Assembly: GCA_038321965.1 (NCBI GenBank) | Contig: JBBQFL010000017.1 | Coordinates: forward strand, 15,634 to 79,633 | Length of the DNA: 64,000 bases | Source: UKL13-2 sp038321965 | Lineage (GTDB): Bacteria; Pseudomonadota; Gammaproteobacteria; Burkholderiales; Usitatibacteraceae | Direction of reading: 5' to 3' | The notes under the pieces: model-generated | Seen by the model: the letters and a program-made list of their open reading frames with translations, nothing else | What the model was told of the DNA's origin: nothing | Databases searched by the model: none | Program-made: the position numbers and the translations under genes | Shown: positions 51,479 to 60,982 of the stretch, one piece after another | Layout of the letters: each line of letters opens with the position of its first letter | Numbering within the stretch: the stretch's first letter is position 1

Positions 51479-52540
51479 TCAGGATCGCGCCCGCCAGTGA
51501 AGATCGGCCGCCAGCTCGCGGGTGAGTTGTCCTGCCGGAATTTCCTTGCAGCCACTGGCATTCTGACCAGACCACAATGGCGAGAAGTCGTCGGAGCCCG
51601 CACTTTCTGCCTTCGCGCGCAGCGGTGCGATAGCTGCCGTCGCCAGCGGAAATTCGGGCACAGCAGCAGAGATTGGGCCAAGCTCGCGCATGATTCGATT
51701 GAGGATGCCACGAGCGGGGCGACCCGTGAAGAGGTTGGTCAGCGCAGTGTGCCTGGCACCTTCACCCTTGAGGGCAGCGCGATGCGCGGCACTGGTGGTC
51801 GCTTCGGGGCACAGCAGGAAAGCCGTTCCGATTTGCGCACCGGCTGCGCCTAGCTCCATGGCTGCGGCGACACCCCCGGCATCGGCGATGCCACCGGCTG
51901 CGATGACCGGCAGATTCACGGCTCGCACGATCTGTGGCAGCAAGGCCATCGTACCGATTTGGGTGGTGAGGTCGTCAGTCAGAAACATACCGCGATGACC
52001 GCCTGCCTCAAGACCCTGCGCGATGATGGCGTCAACTCCGTTTGCTTCCAGCCATCGCGCTTCGCCAACCGTCGTCGCAGAACAAATGATTTTCGAACCC
52101 CAGGCCCGAACGCGGGACAGCAACTCTGACGACGGCAGGCCGAAATGGAAACTAACCACGGCGGGTTTGAATTCTTCCAGCACGTCGGCAACGTGGGTAG
52201 TGAACGGCGAGCGGCCCGCTCCCGAGGGAATGGCCGTCGCGTCGATGCCATACTCCTTGAAATACGGCTGGAGTGCTACCCGCCACGCGGCCTCGCGTTC
52301 GACGCTTGGGGTTGGCGGAACGTGGCAAAAGAAATTGACATTGAAAGGCTTTGTGCACTGCTCACGAATCAGCGTGAGCTCCGCGCGCATCGCCTCCAGA
52401 CTCAGCATTGCACAGGGTAATGAACCCAATCCCCCTGCGTTGGAAACGGCGATCGCAAGCGCGCTTGTCTGCACGCCTGCCATTGGCGCCTGGATGATCG
52501 GCAGCTCGATTCCCAGCAGTTCTCGCAGTCTCACGGGCAT
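51479..52540 (-). CDS. Nitronate monooxygenase family flavoenzyme
   Basis: A 353-residue TIM-barrel FMN enzyme. PIIQAPMAGVQTS is the N-terminal signature; AQGLEAGGHRGMF near 175 carries the catalytic His; IAAGGIADAGGVAAAMELGA and QIGTAFLLCPE bind the FMN phosphate. These oxidise propionate-3-nitronate, but many homologues are general flavin oxidoreductases. Standing apart from obvious partners. Confidence 0.92.
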   Translation of the reverse strand: MPVRLRELLGIELPIIQAPMAGVQTSALAIAVSNAGGLGSLPCAMLSLEAMRAELTLIREQCTKPFNVNFFCHVPPTPSVEREAAWRVALQPYFKEYGIDATAIPSGAGRSPFTTHVADVLEEFKPAVVSFHFGLPSSELLSRVRAWGSKIICSATTVGEARWLEANGVDAIIAQGLEAGGHRGMFLTDDLTTQIGTMALLPQIVRAVNLPVIAAGGIADAGGVAAAMELGAAGAQIGTAFLLCPEATTSAAHRAALKGEGARHTALTNLFTGRPARGILNRIMRELGPISAAVPEFPLATAAIAPLRAKAESAGSDDFSPLWSGQNASGCKEIPAGQLTRELAADLHWRARS

Positions 52541-52584
52541 GCTGCTTTCAATGCGCAGCTCGGGTGAATTCCGTGGGCAGGAGC

Positions 52585-53553
52585 TCAGCGAATTGGTGTG
52601 TAATTGACGGGTACCCAGATGTAGCCTGAACCAGATGCGCGGAGGCGGCCTAAACCCGGAAACGAAAGGTGGGTGGCGCCAACCAGAGTACCCTCGCTGG
52701 CTGCTGCGGCAAAGGCTTTCTTGCGTTGCTCAGCAGCCGCCTTGCTGTCGCTGTCGAACTTGATGGTCACCGACGGGTCGTCGAATTGCACCGCAGCGAC
52801 GTGCATCAGATCGCCCCACAATTCAAGCTTTTCGCCTTTGCTTTCGACCACGTAGGTGGCGTGCCCGGGCGTGTGGCCCTTTCGCACTAAAGCTCTGACA
52901 CCGGGGACCAGTTCGGTATTACCGGAGAATGGCTTGTATTTCCCGGCCTTGATGTAGGGATTGATGGACGCCATTGCACCCTTGAACCCACCCTTGTCGC
53001 CTTCGGCAGCTTTGTTCATATTCGCTTCGCTCAACCAGAAGTCGGCGTCGTGTTGGTCGCCGCGCACAATCGCATTAGGGAACGCGAGCTTGTCGCCTGC
53101 CATCAAGCCGCCAACGTGATCGCCGTGCATATGTGTGATGTAAATCTCGTCGATCTGCTCGGGCTCGTATCCGGAGGCCTTTAGATTGATGAGCAGATTG
53201 CCGAGAGTAGGGCCGAACAAGCCCGCCGCGCCGGTGTCTATCATCACCAGCTTGGTGCCGGTGTTGATCAAATAGGTATTCACGGACGTTTCAACGGGGC
53301 TTTTCAAGTAGTACTTTGTCAATGCCTTTTCTACTTTTTGAGGCGTGGTGTTGGTTAATAGCTTGTCCACCGGCAGCGGCACCGTGCCATCGGAAAGCGC
53401 AGTGACTTCGAAATCGCCCAACATAATGCGGTAGTAGCCGGGGGCAGATTTCTTCACCATCGGCGCGGCGGCATGAATGTCGGCGGATGGCAACGTTGAT
53501 GCCGCGAGGGCAGCAATGACAGCGAAAGCGGCAGCGCGAATGCTGGTGCTCAT
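52585..53553 (-). CDS. Exported MBL-fold hydrolase
   Basis: A 322-residue periplasmic metallo-beta-lactamase-fold protein. The signal peptide ends near DIHAA. The metal motif is HMHGDHVGG near residue 141, with further ligands GHTPGHATY and GDLMH. The family covers lactonases and esterases, including quorum-quenching-like enzymes; the substrate is not shown. The ATG at 53551-53553 is used. It ends 44 bp from the nitronate monooxygenase gene on the same strand. Confidence 0.88.
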   Translation of the reverse strand: MSTSIRAAAFAVIAALAASTLPSADIHAAAPMVKKSAPGYYRIMLGDFEVTALSDGTVPLPVDKLLTNTTPQKVEKALTKYYLKSPVETSVNTYLINTGTKLVMIDTGAAGLFGPTLGNLLINLKASGYEPEQIDEIYITHMHGDHVGGLMAGDKLAFPNAIVRGDQHDADFWLSEANMNKAAEGDKGGFKGAMASINPYIKAGKYKPFSGNTELVPGVRALVRKGHTPGHATYVVESKGEKLELWGDLMHVAAVQFDDPSVTIKFDSDSKAAAEQRKKAFAAAASEGTLVGATHLSFPGLGRLRASGSGYIWVPVNYTPIR

Positions 53554-53678
53554 TTGGAATCTCCTGGGAGTTGAAAAGCCGGGGGGTCGCATCTTGCGAG
53601 TTCAATTAGGCACATTATGCCAAAACGAGGGCACCCGACCCGGCGGCTCCTCTATAATTCGAATATGATGGCGATGCA

Positions 53679-53694
53679 TACCAATTTACTACCA
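53679..53694. promoter_or_regulatory. Direct TACCA repeats upstream of the aminosugar operon
   Basis: TACCA occurs at 53679-53683 and 53690-53694, 11 bp apart (one helical turn). A TATAAT lies at 53653-53658. GntR/HutC regulators of aminosugar genes use similar half-sites, so this could be an operator. No regulator gene is nearby. Confidence 0.25.
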
Positions 53695-53717
53695 GTGACC
53701 AGCGGGAGCTAGTGCTG

Positions 53718-54770
53718 ATGCAAGATATGGACACCCCAGGCTTGCGCCCTGAAGCAACACATATGTACCTCGAGGCGTCCGAAGCCGCCGATGTCGTGCA
53801 GGCACAAGTTGATCACAATCGCGTAGCTGTTGAGGCGTTAGGGGCTAAACTGCGAACCCTCGCGCCGCGGGTGGTCATTACCTGTGCACGCGGCAGCTCT
53901 GACCACGCGGCGACATTCGCAAAATACCTGATCGAGACCCGCACCGGCGTGCTCACGGCGTCGGCGGCACCGTCGGTGAGCTCAATTTACGCTGTTCAAC
54001 AGGATCTGCGGCAGTGCGTGTTTCTGGCGATTTCGCAGTCAGGGCGCAGCCCCGATTTGGTCGCCGCTGCGATCGCCGCAAAATCGGCAGGTGCCACCGT
54101 GGTCGCGCTAGTCAATGCAGACAACACGCCACTGGCAGACATCGCAGACGTTTTGCTGCCGCTGTGCGCGGGACCGGAGCAAAGTGTTGCTGCAACCAAA
54201 TCGTATATTGCGTCTCTTGCCGGGATCGTTCACCTGGTGGCCGGATGGAGCGCGGATAAACAATTGATGGCTGCGTTGAATGACGCACCGGAAATGCTCG
54301 CGCGCGCCTGGCAGCTTGATTGGAGTGCGGCACTCCCGACACTGAAGCGCACCAATCATCTCTATGTCATTGCCCGTGGCTTAGGCCTCGGCATTGCCCA
54401 GGAGGCGGCGCTGAAGTGCAAAGAGACTTGCAGTCTGCATGCGGAAGCGTTCAGTGGCGCGGAGGTTCGCCATGGGCCACAGGCACTTTTGCAGCCAAAT
54501 TTTCCGGCAATGTTGTTTACGCAGAATGACGAGACACGTCCCGACTTGGAGATATTGGCGCGCGAGCTGATTGCACGCGATGTGGAGGTTTTTCTTGCAG
54601 GCAGCATTGTGCCCGGCGCAACGCCGTTGCCGACGATAGAAGCACATCCCGCCGTCCAGCCACTGTTACTGGCGCAGAGTTTTTATAGACTGGCCAACGC
54701 GCTCTCGATTGCCAGGGGATGTGACCCCGACAGGCCGCCACATCTGCGCAAAATAACAGAAACACTTTGA
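53718..54770 (+). CDS. SIS-domain aminosugar isomerase/deaminase
   Basis: A 350-residue protein with two SIS domains, about 40-170 and 195-330. CARGSSDHAATFAKY, SQSGRSPDLV and GPEQSVAATKSY bind the sugar phosphate. There is no GlmS glutaminase part, so it probably deaminates glucosamine-6-phosphate (NagB-II/AgaS type). The ATG at 53718 has GGGAG 9 nt upstream; a GTG at 53712 is less good. Its TGA overlaps the nagA start (TGATG), so the pair is coupled. Confidence 0.9.
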   Translation: MQDMDTPGLRPEATHMYLEASEAADVVQAQVDHNRVAVEALGAKLRTLAPRVVITCARGSSDHAATFAKYLIETRTGVLTASAAPSVSSIYAVQQDLRQCVFLAISQSGRSPDLVAAAIAAKSAGATVVALVNADNTPLADIADVLLPLCAGPEQSVAATKSYIASLAGIVHLVAGWSADKQLMAALNDAPEMLARAWQLDWSAALPTLKRTNHLYVIARGLGLGIAQEAALKCKETCSLHAEAFSGAEVRHGPQALLQPNFPAMLFTQNDETRPDLEILARELIARDVEVFLAGSIVPGATPLPTIEAHPAVQPLLLAQSFYRLANALSIARGCDPDRPPHLRKITETL

Positions 54771-55933
54771 TGCTTAAGGCGCTCGTCAATGGTCGCGTGT
54801 TGCAGGGCGATGGGCTGGTTACTGGCAGGGTCGTGCTGATCCGTGGGGGCCGTATTGTTGCTGTTGTCGCGGCTGACGATCCGCGTTGCAAAACCGCCTC
54901 GATCCGCGATCTGAATGGTGGTCTACTGCTGCCCGGTTTCATCGACGTGCAGGTGAACGGTGGTGGTGGCGTGCTGTTCAATGACGACCCTTGTATAGCG
55001 ACCATTCGCACCATCGCCGCTGCACATCGACGGTTCGGCACAACCAGTCTGTTGCCGACGCTGATCAGCGACGAACTGCCAGTCGTTGCGCGCGCCATCG
55101 ATGCAGTTCGCGGAGCAATCGCCGCCAATGTGCCCGGCGTCATTGGCATACATATCGAGGGGCCGTATTTGAACGGTGCTCGCAAGGGAACGCATGACGC
55201 CAGCAAATTCCGTACGCTCAATAGTGAAGCGTTAGCGCTCCTCTCCTCTCTCAACAATGGCCGCACGCTGGTGACGCTGGCTCCTGAAATGACCACGCCG
55301 CACATGATCGCATCGCTGGTCGCCGGTGGTGTCGTGGTCTCCGCTGGCCACACCAATGCCACCTATGCCGAAGTTGAAAGTGCGCTTCGCAGCGGCCTGA
55401 CTGGCTTCACGCATTTGTTCAACGCAATGTCACCTTTGACCAGCCGTGAGCCAGGCGCTGTCGGTGCGGCCTTGCACGACCAAAATAGCTGGTGCGGCAT
55501 CATTGTTGATGGGCACCACGTGTCACCGGTGGCGTTGCAAATTGCTTTGCGCTGCAAAGGCTTTGATCATTTCATGCTGGTCACCGACGCCATGTCGAGT
55601 GTCGGCACCGACCAGACCTCCTTCATGTTGCAGGGAAAGAGGATCATCGTGCGCGATGGCAAATGCGTCGATGAGCAGGGCACGCTTTCCGGGTCGGCGC
55701 TGGATATGGCCAGTGCGGTGCGCAATGCGATTACGATGCTTGGGATTGACCTCGCGCAGGCGGTGCGGATGGCGAGCACCAATCCTGCCAGGTTCTTGGG
55801 AATGGACGATGAAATAGGCAGAATCGGGCCGGGATATCGCGCGAATCTAGTTTTGGCGGACGATGCATTAAACGTGCTCGACACTTGGATAGATGGTCAA
55901 AGTACATCCTCGGATTGTTTAACAACGCAATGA
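54770..55933 (+). CDS. nagA: N-acetylglucosamine-6-phosphate deacetylase
   Basis: A 387-residue amidohydrolase-fold enzyme that removes acetate from GlcNAc-6-P. Metal and substrate motifs: HIEGPYLN, GHTNATYAEV, THLFNAMSP, DGHHVSP and TDAMSS. GlcN-6-P made here feeds the SIS deaminase just upstream, which then yields fructose-6-P for the following pgi. Start ATG 54770 overlaps the preceding stop by one base. 16 bp separate its stop from pgi. Confidence 0.94.
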   Translation: MLKALVNGRVLQGDGLVTGRVVLIRGGRIVAVVAADDPRCKTASIRDLNGGLLLPGFIDVQVNGGGGVLFNDDPCIATIRTIAAAHRRFGTTSLLPTLISDELPVVARAIDAVRGAIAANVPGVIGIHIEGPYLNGARKGTHDASKFRTLNSEALALLSSLNNGRTLVTLAPEMTTPHMIASLVAGGVVVSAGHTNATYAEVESALRSGLTGFTHLFNAMSPLTSREPGAVGAALHDQNSWCGIIVDGHHVSPVALQIALRCKGFDHFMLVTDAMSSVGTDQTSFMLQGKRIIVRDGKCVDEQGTLSGSALDMASAVRNAITMLGIDLAQAVRMASTNPARFLGMDDEIGRIGPGYRANLVLADDALNVLDTWIDGQSTSSDCLTTQ

Positions 55934-55949
55934 GAATCTACGCATCCCT

Positions 55950-57593
55950 ATGAACGACTCATCAAATCAACTACGGGAGCACGCTTGGAAAGCACTCGCC
56001 AATCATCAGCGCAACGACAATCACGTCGCCATGCGGACGATGTTCGAGAACGAACCGGGGCGTTTTGATCACTACTCGCTGAGCGCGGCGGGCCTGTTCC
56101 TCGACTATTCAAAGAACCGTATCGACGACCGTACCGTCGAGCTTCTCATCGCGCTTGCCCGCGCGTCAAAGCTTGAGCAATGGCGCGAGGCAATGTTTGC
56201 CGGTGCGGACATCAACAAGACCGAGGGCCGCGCCGTGCTCCACGTCGCGCTGCGCGATCAAACCAGCGCGGCATTGCTCGTCAATGGTGTCAATGTCCTC
56301 CCGCTGATACGCGAAGCACGCCAGCGCGTTTATGCCTTCAGCGAATCGGTACGAGCCGGGGAACGGCGCGGCTACACCGGACAGCCAATCACCGACATCG
56401 TGAACATCGGCATCGGTGGTTCTGACTTGGGCCCGAGGATGGTCTGTGAGGCGCTTAAGGCATTCGCGCATCCGCGCCTCACCATGCATTTCGTTGCCAA
56501 TATCGATGGGGCGGAGCTCGCCGATGTATTGGCAGCAGTACATCCGGCAACGACTCTGTTCATCGTCGCATCGAAAACCTTCACGACGATTGAAACGCTG
56601 ACCAACGCGCGGAGCGCAAGGGCGTGGTTCCTGGCGTCGGGCGCAGGGACGAGTGATATCGCAAAGCACTTCGTCGCGGTATCGACCAACGTCAAGGAAG
56701 TCACGGCATTCGGCATCGCTGCTACCAACATGTTTGAATTCTGGGATTGGGTGGGAGGCCGCTTCTCGCTATGGTCCTCGATCGGCCTGTCGATCGTGCT
56801 CTGCATCGGCTCTTCGCGTTTCGATGAATTGTTGGCCGGTGCGCACGCGATGGACCGACATTTCCGCGAAGCCCCGCTTGAAGCGAACATGCCAGTGCTG
56901 CTCGGCCTTATCGGTATTTGGTATCGCAATTTTTGCGGCGCGGCGAGTTCGGCCGTGCTTCCCTATGCCGCGCATCTGCATCGCTTGCCGGCGTATCTGC
57001 AGCAACTGGAAATGGAGAGTAACGGCAAGACCGTCTCGCTTGCCGGCACGACCGTCGGTCACGCCACCTGTCCCGTCATATGGGGCGAACCGGGGACCAA
57101 CGGGCAGCATGCGTTCTACCAGTTGTTGCACCAGGGAGCCGACCTGATACCGATCGATTTCATCTTGCCGGTTTTGCCCTCCCATGAATTCGCCGATCAC
57201 CATCGATTGTTGATGGCTAATTGCCTCGCGCAAAGCAGTGCTCTTATGCGGGGCAAATCTCTGGATGAAGTTCGTGCTGAAATGGCCGCCAAGGGAATGT
57301 CCGAAAACGAAATTGAGCGGCTAGGTCTGCATCGCACTTTCCCGGGAGATCGTCCGAGCAATACACTGTTGATGCCGCGACTCGATCCTGCGGCACTGGG
57401 CGCCCTGATTGCACTTTACGAACATAAGGTGTTCGTGCAGGGAGCGATCTGGAACATCAATTCATTCGATCAGTGGGGTGTTGAGCTTGGCAAGGTGGTG
57501 GCTGACGACATCGCATCGGCGCTCCAGAGTGGCGCGACTGAGAAAACGTTTGATCCGTCTACTAGTGGACTGTTGCGTCGCTTGAAGGGCTGA
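55950..57593 (+). CDS. pgi: Glucose-6-phosphate isomerase
   Basis: A 547-residue cytosolic enzyme of glycolysis. The first signature GGRFSLWSSIG lies near residue 270; the second, with NSFDQWGVELGK, near 503; GIGGSDLGP near 152. It interconverts glucose-6-P and fructose-6-P, so it connects the aminosugar genes to the oxidative pentose phosphate pathway of the next gene, zwf. Confidence 0.96.
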   Translation: MNDSSNQLREHAWKALANHQRNDNHVAMRTMFENEPGRFDHYSLSAAGLFLDYSKNRIDDRTVELLIALARASKLEQWREAMFAGADINKTEGRAVLHVALRDQTSAALLVNGVNVLPLIREARQRVYAFSESVRAGERRGYTGQPITDIVNIGIGGSDLGPRMVCEALKAFAHPRLTMHFVANIDGAELADVLAAVHPATTLFIVASKTFTTIETLTNARSARAWFLASGAGTSDIAKHFVAVSTNVKEVTAFGIAATNMFEFWDWVGGRFSLWSSIGLSIVLCIGSSRFDELLAGAHAMDRHFREAPLEANMPVLLGLIGIWYRNFCGAASSAVLPYAAHLHRLPAYLQQLEMESNGKTVSLAGTTVGHATCPVIWGEPGTNGQHAFYQLLHQGADLIPIDFILPVLPSHEFADHHRLLMANCLAQSSALMRGKSLDEVRAEMAAKGMSENEIERLGLHRTFPGDRPSNTLLMPRLDPAALGALIALYEHKVFVQGAIWNINSFDQWGVELGKVVADDIASALQSGATEKTFDPSTSGLLRRLKG

Positions 57594-57665
57594 CGGTGTA
57601 CTTGAATACGGCAATAGCAGAGGTCAGCACATCGGCTGCCAGCCACTTATCACAGGAGTTTTGCC

Positions 57666-59147
57666 ATGAGTGCCCCGCCGCTTCCAGCTGACTGCCGCGC
57701 ATTCGTCTTGTTTGGGGCGACCGGCGACCTCGCACGCCGCATGTTGTGGCCGTCCTTGTATGCGCTGCATTGCGATGAGCTGTTGCCGTCGCAATTTCAA
57801 TTGATCGGCGCGGCAACGTCGAAACTCTCAAATGAGCAATTCATCGCTCGGGTCAAAGAGGCGATCTTGACTTCGGCGAATGCCGCACTCTTCGATGAAG
57901 CTGCTTTCAGCGCGTTCGCCACGCGAATAGCTTACGTGACGGTGGATGTAACTGTACCCGATGGCCTTGAACCGATTCGCGCAGCGCTGGAACCTTCAGC
58001 GAATGCGGGTAGCGGCGTCATTTATTACCTCTCGACCGGTCCGCAATTGTTCGGTCCGATTTGCCTTGCACTGCGCAACAGCAAGCTGGTCGACCAATTC
58101 AGCCGTGTGGTGGTGGAGAAGCCGATCGGGTCCGACATGGCCTCTGCAAACTTTACCAATGACGCCATCGCCGCAGCATTCGACGAGGATCAGGTATTTC
58201 GCATCGATCACTATCTGGGCAAGGAGGCGGTGCAAAACCTGCTGGCGCTGCGATTCGCCAATTCGATTCTGGAGCCGTTGTGGAATGCCAATGCGATTGC
58301 GCAGGTGCAGATCACGGTGGCCGAGACCGTCGGCGTCGCTGGCCGCTGGCCGTTCTACGACGCCACCGGGGCGTTGCGCGACATGGTGCAAAGCCATCTG
58401 TTGCAACTTTTCTGCCTGGTGGCGATGGAACCACCGGCCAGCTTTACGCCTTCGGCGGTGCGCAACGAGAAGGTCAAGGTGCTTTGGTCGCTGCGGCCGA
58501 TTATTGGTGCGGATGTCAGCACACAAACCGTCACCGGCCAATACACTTCCGGTTTCTCGGGCAGCCAGGCGGCAGCAGGATACTGCGAGGAAGCCGGCGC
58601 GGCGGCCTCCAGCAATACCGAAACGTTTGTCGCGCTGCGTGTGGAAATCGACAACTGGCGCTGGGCGGGCGTGCCGTTTTATTTGCGCACCGGCAAGCGC
58701 ATGCAACAGCGCCACAGCGAGATTGCCATTCAATTCAAACCCGCACCGTACAACATTTTCGCGGGGATTGGTGCAACGCTGGCGCCCAATATGTTGCTCA
58801 TCAAACTGCAACCCGACGAAATGATCACGCTCAAGCTGATGCACAAGAAACCCGGTTTGCACAATGTCCAGCTTGGTGAAGTCGGCCTCAATCTGTCGCT
58901 GGACGGCGCCTTCGGTCCCACGCGTCGGCGCATCGCCTACGAGCGCATGCTGCTCGATGTGCTGGGTAACAATTCCGCGCTGTTTGTCCGGCGCGACGAA
59001 GTAGACGCCGCCTGGAAGTGGATCGACGGCATTATCGACGGCTGGCGTAGCAGCGGGCAGCTACCGAAGCCTTACAGTGCGGGAAGCTGGGGGCCAAGCG
59101 CTGCGATTGGGTTGCCTGAGCGATATGGGCACTCATGGCACGAGTAA
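57666..59147 (+). CDS. zwf: Glucose-6-phosphate 1-dehydrogenase
   Basis: A 493-residue enzyme. The dinucleotide motif is FGATGDLARRMLWPSLY (residues 17-33), and the active site RIDHYLGKEAVQN lies near 178-190 with its Lys and His. It oxidises glucose-6-P to 6-phosphogluconolactone and makes NADPH. CAGGAG precedes the ATG. pgl and edd are not next to it. It is 72 bp after pgi on the same strand. Confidence 0.96.
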   Translation: MSAPPLPADCRAFVLFGATGDLARRMLWPSLYALHCDELLPSQFQLIGAATSKLSNEQFIARVKEAILTSANAALFDEAAFSAFATRIAYVTVDVTVPDGLEPIRAALEPSANAGSGVIYYLSTGPQLFGPICLALRNSKLVDQFSRVVVEKPIGSDMASANFTNDAIAAAFDEDQVFRIDHYLGKEAVQNLLALRFANSILEPLWNANAIAQVQITVAETVGVAGRWPFYDATGALRDMVQSHLLQLFCLVAMEPPASFTPSAVRNEKVKVLWSLRPIIGADVSTQTVTGQYTSGFSGSQAAAGYCEEAGAAASSNTETFVALRVEIDNWRWAGVPFYLRTGKRMQQRHSEIAIQFKPAPYNIFAGIGATLAPNMLLIKLQPDEMITLKLMHKKPGLHNVQLGEVGLNLSLDGAFGPTRRRIAYERMLLDVLGNNSALFVRRDEVDAAWKWIDGIIDGWRSSGQLPKPYSAGSWGPSAAIGLPERYGHSWHE

Positions 59148-59659
59148 AGCGGGCGCGAGCCTGATGAGCGAGCTCAAAATGGAAGTGGTTGTGGATAGGG
59201 CGTTTCCAAGCAATTTCTGCTCGGAAGGCGCGCGGAATGGCGATCTACGCTGGAGTTGAGTAGCGATATTTGCTTTTGATCAAACATTGTGGTGCTGACG
59301 AAACGTTGGCCCCGACTGCGGGAAAAAATTTAGCCGCGGCAATATCCCGTAGGATTCAACAGACTCACAGAAACTGTCTTGCTTTTCTCTGCCTTCGCTA
59401 CCTTTTCAGGCTGCCGCGCCATCAACGCCCAAAACACCATCACGGCGTAAAATGGTGGCAGTGGAGCGGTGCTGCTTTTCACGATTATTTGATAGCGCAA
59501 TCACCCGCGCTTCACGGCCAAAAGCCAAGCTGCATGCGGCTTTGAGGGCGATCTACAATGCTGAGTAAGGGAGCAGGCATCGGCGTTAAGCTGCAAAAAT
59601 GTCTCCTGGTAATAGAGTTCAGCCCCACGCTTCGGTAACAATCAACCAAGGAATTACAT
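59148..59659. other. 512-bp intergenic region
   Basis: No supported gene. Frames of up to 90 codons lack a ribosome site. A GCGCGC-containing segment near 59225-59250 has a loose likeness to the palindromic repeat but is too weak to call. Confidence 0.4.
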
Positions 59660-60112
59660 ATGAATCGCTCGCTGTCGTCACTCTGTGCATTGCTGTTCTT
59701 CGTTTCGCCAGCCGTTTTTGGCGCTGATGGTCTTATCGCTGCTAAGAGTCCTTTCCCGGCCAAGGAAACGATGAATCGATTTGAAGAGAACGCGAAACAA
59801 CGTGGGCTCAATATTTTTGTCCGAATCGATCATGCAGCTGGTGCGGCCAAAGTCGGAAAAACACTTCGTCCCACCGAGGTGCTCATCTTTGGTAATCCGC
59901 AAGGAGGCACACCATTTATGGAGTGCGCGCCTTCAGTGGGCATTGATTTGCCACTGAAGGCGCTGGTGTGGGAGGATGCGCAGGGCCAAGTCTGGCTCGG
60001 CTATAACGATCCGGCGTACCTGGCCCAGCGCCACGGGGTAGCTCAATGCCCCGCTGTCGGCGGCTTGAGCAAGGCCTTGTCTGGGCTTGTCGAGACAACC
60101 ATCGCGCGCTGA
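59660..60112 (+). CDS. Exported DUF302 protein
   Basis: A 150-residue protein. A signal peptide ends at VFGA. The DUF302 core follows: FPAKETMNRFEENAKQRGL, IFVRIDHAAGA, PTEVLIFGNPQGGT, and DLPLKALVWEDAQGQVWLGYN. Family members are small periplasmic proteins of unknown action. It ends before a bidirectional stem-loop. Confidence 0.88.
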   Translation: MNRSLSSLCALLFFVSPAVFGADGLIAAKSPFPAKETMNRFEENAKQRGLNIFVRIDHAAGAAKVGKTLRPTEVLIFGNPQGGTPFMECAPSVGIDLPLKALVWEDAQGQVWLGYNDPAYLAQRHGVAQCPAVGGLSKALSGLVETTIAR

Positions 60113-60132
60113 ACTCAATTGCAGCCCTGGCA

Positions 60133-60164
60133 GGCGTGCATAGCGAGGGATCGCTAAGCACGCC
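60133..60164. terminator. Bidirectional stem-loop
   Basis: GGCGTGCATAGCGA (60133-60146) and TCGCTAAGCACGCC (60151-60164) pair with one inner mismatch. It sits between the convergent DUF302 and GST genes and likely ends both. Confidence 0.55.
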
Positions 60165-60172
60165 AGTCTGGG

Positions 60173-60859
60173 TCAAGAGTTCAAGCGCGCATTTTGCGGA
60201 AAAAGCGCCTTGCGTGCGGCGTCATCGAATTCAGTCTTGAACTCGTGACGGCTCTTAAGTGCCTCGGCGCGCTGAGCGGCGGGGCGCGCGCTAATCTCGT
60301 CGAGTAGCCGTTTGACGTTAGGCAGTTTTTCCCAGGCATCGGCGCCGAGTACGAATGGCACCGCGCGCGCCCAGGCCCAAACTGACATGTCGACCAGTGT
60401 GTAGATGTCGCCGAGCATGTAGCGATGCTTGGCAAGCTGATCATCGACAATCTTCCAGTGACGCCAGGCTTCGAAGTCGTACCGGTTCACGGCGTATTCT
60501 TTGGGCTCTGGCGCGAAGTGTTTGAAGTGCACACATTGACCGCTATAGGGGCCAATGCCACTCGCGACGAACATCAACCAGGAATACATCGGACCACGCG
60601 TTTCGGGCGTATTTGCCGGCAAAAATTGTCCGGTCTTCTCGGCCAGATAAAGCAGGATGGCATTGCTGTCGAAGATTGCCGTCTCGCCATCTACGATGGC
60701 CGGCGTCTTGGCGTTGGGATTGATTGCCGTGAATTCCGGGGTGTGCTGTTCACCCTTGCGGGTATCGATCGGCACTAATTCGTAAGGTGTATTGGTTTCT
60801 TCCAAGTAAAGCGCAACTTTTACCGGATTGGGGGACGTGTGATAGTAAAACTTGATCAT
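60173..60859 (-). CDS. Glutathione S-transferase (YfcG-like)
   Basis: A 228-residue GST-fold protein. MIKFYYHTSPNPVKVALYL opens the thioredoxin domain, with NPNAKTPAIVDGETAIFDSNAIL carrying the cis-Pro and glutathione contacts. The layout resembles disulfide-bond oxidoreductase YfcG/YghU. GAGGAACAG precedes the ATG. Confidence 0.9.
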   Translation of the reverse strand: MIKFYYHTSPNPVKVALYLEETNTPYELVPIDTRKGEQHTPEFTAINPNAKTPAIVDGETAIFDSNAILLYLAEKTGQFLPANTPETRGPMYSWLMFVASGIGPYSGQCVHFKHFAPEPKEYAVNRYDFEAWRHWKIVDDQLAKHRYMLGDIYTLVDMSVWAWARAVPFVLGADAWEKLPNVKRLLDEISARPAAQRAEALKSRHEFKTEFDDAARKALFPQNARLNS

Positions 60860-60982
60860 GATCTGTTCCTCGTTTTCTATTGAAAGGATCGCAGGTCAGC
60901 ACAAGTCTGACCCACGCCATGGACTAACGGACAGGTGTTACGTCAAAAAGTGCCCGGATTAGGGGGCTACGCGCTTACTGAT

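Noticed and set aside
59205..59255. Possible further palindromic repeat copy after zwf
   Set aside because: Only the end CTGGAGTT resembles the family; no matching left arm.
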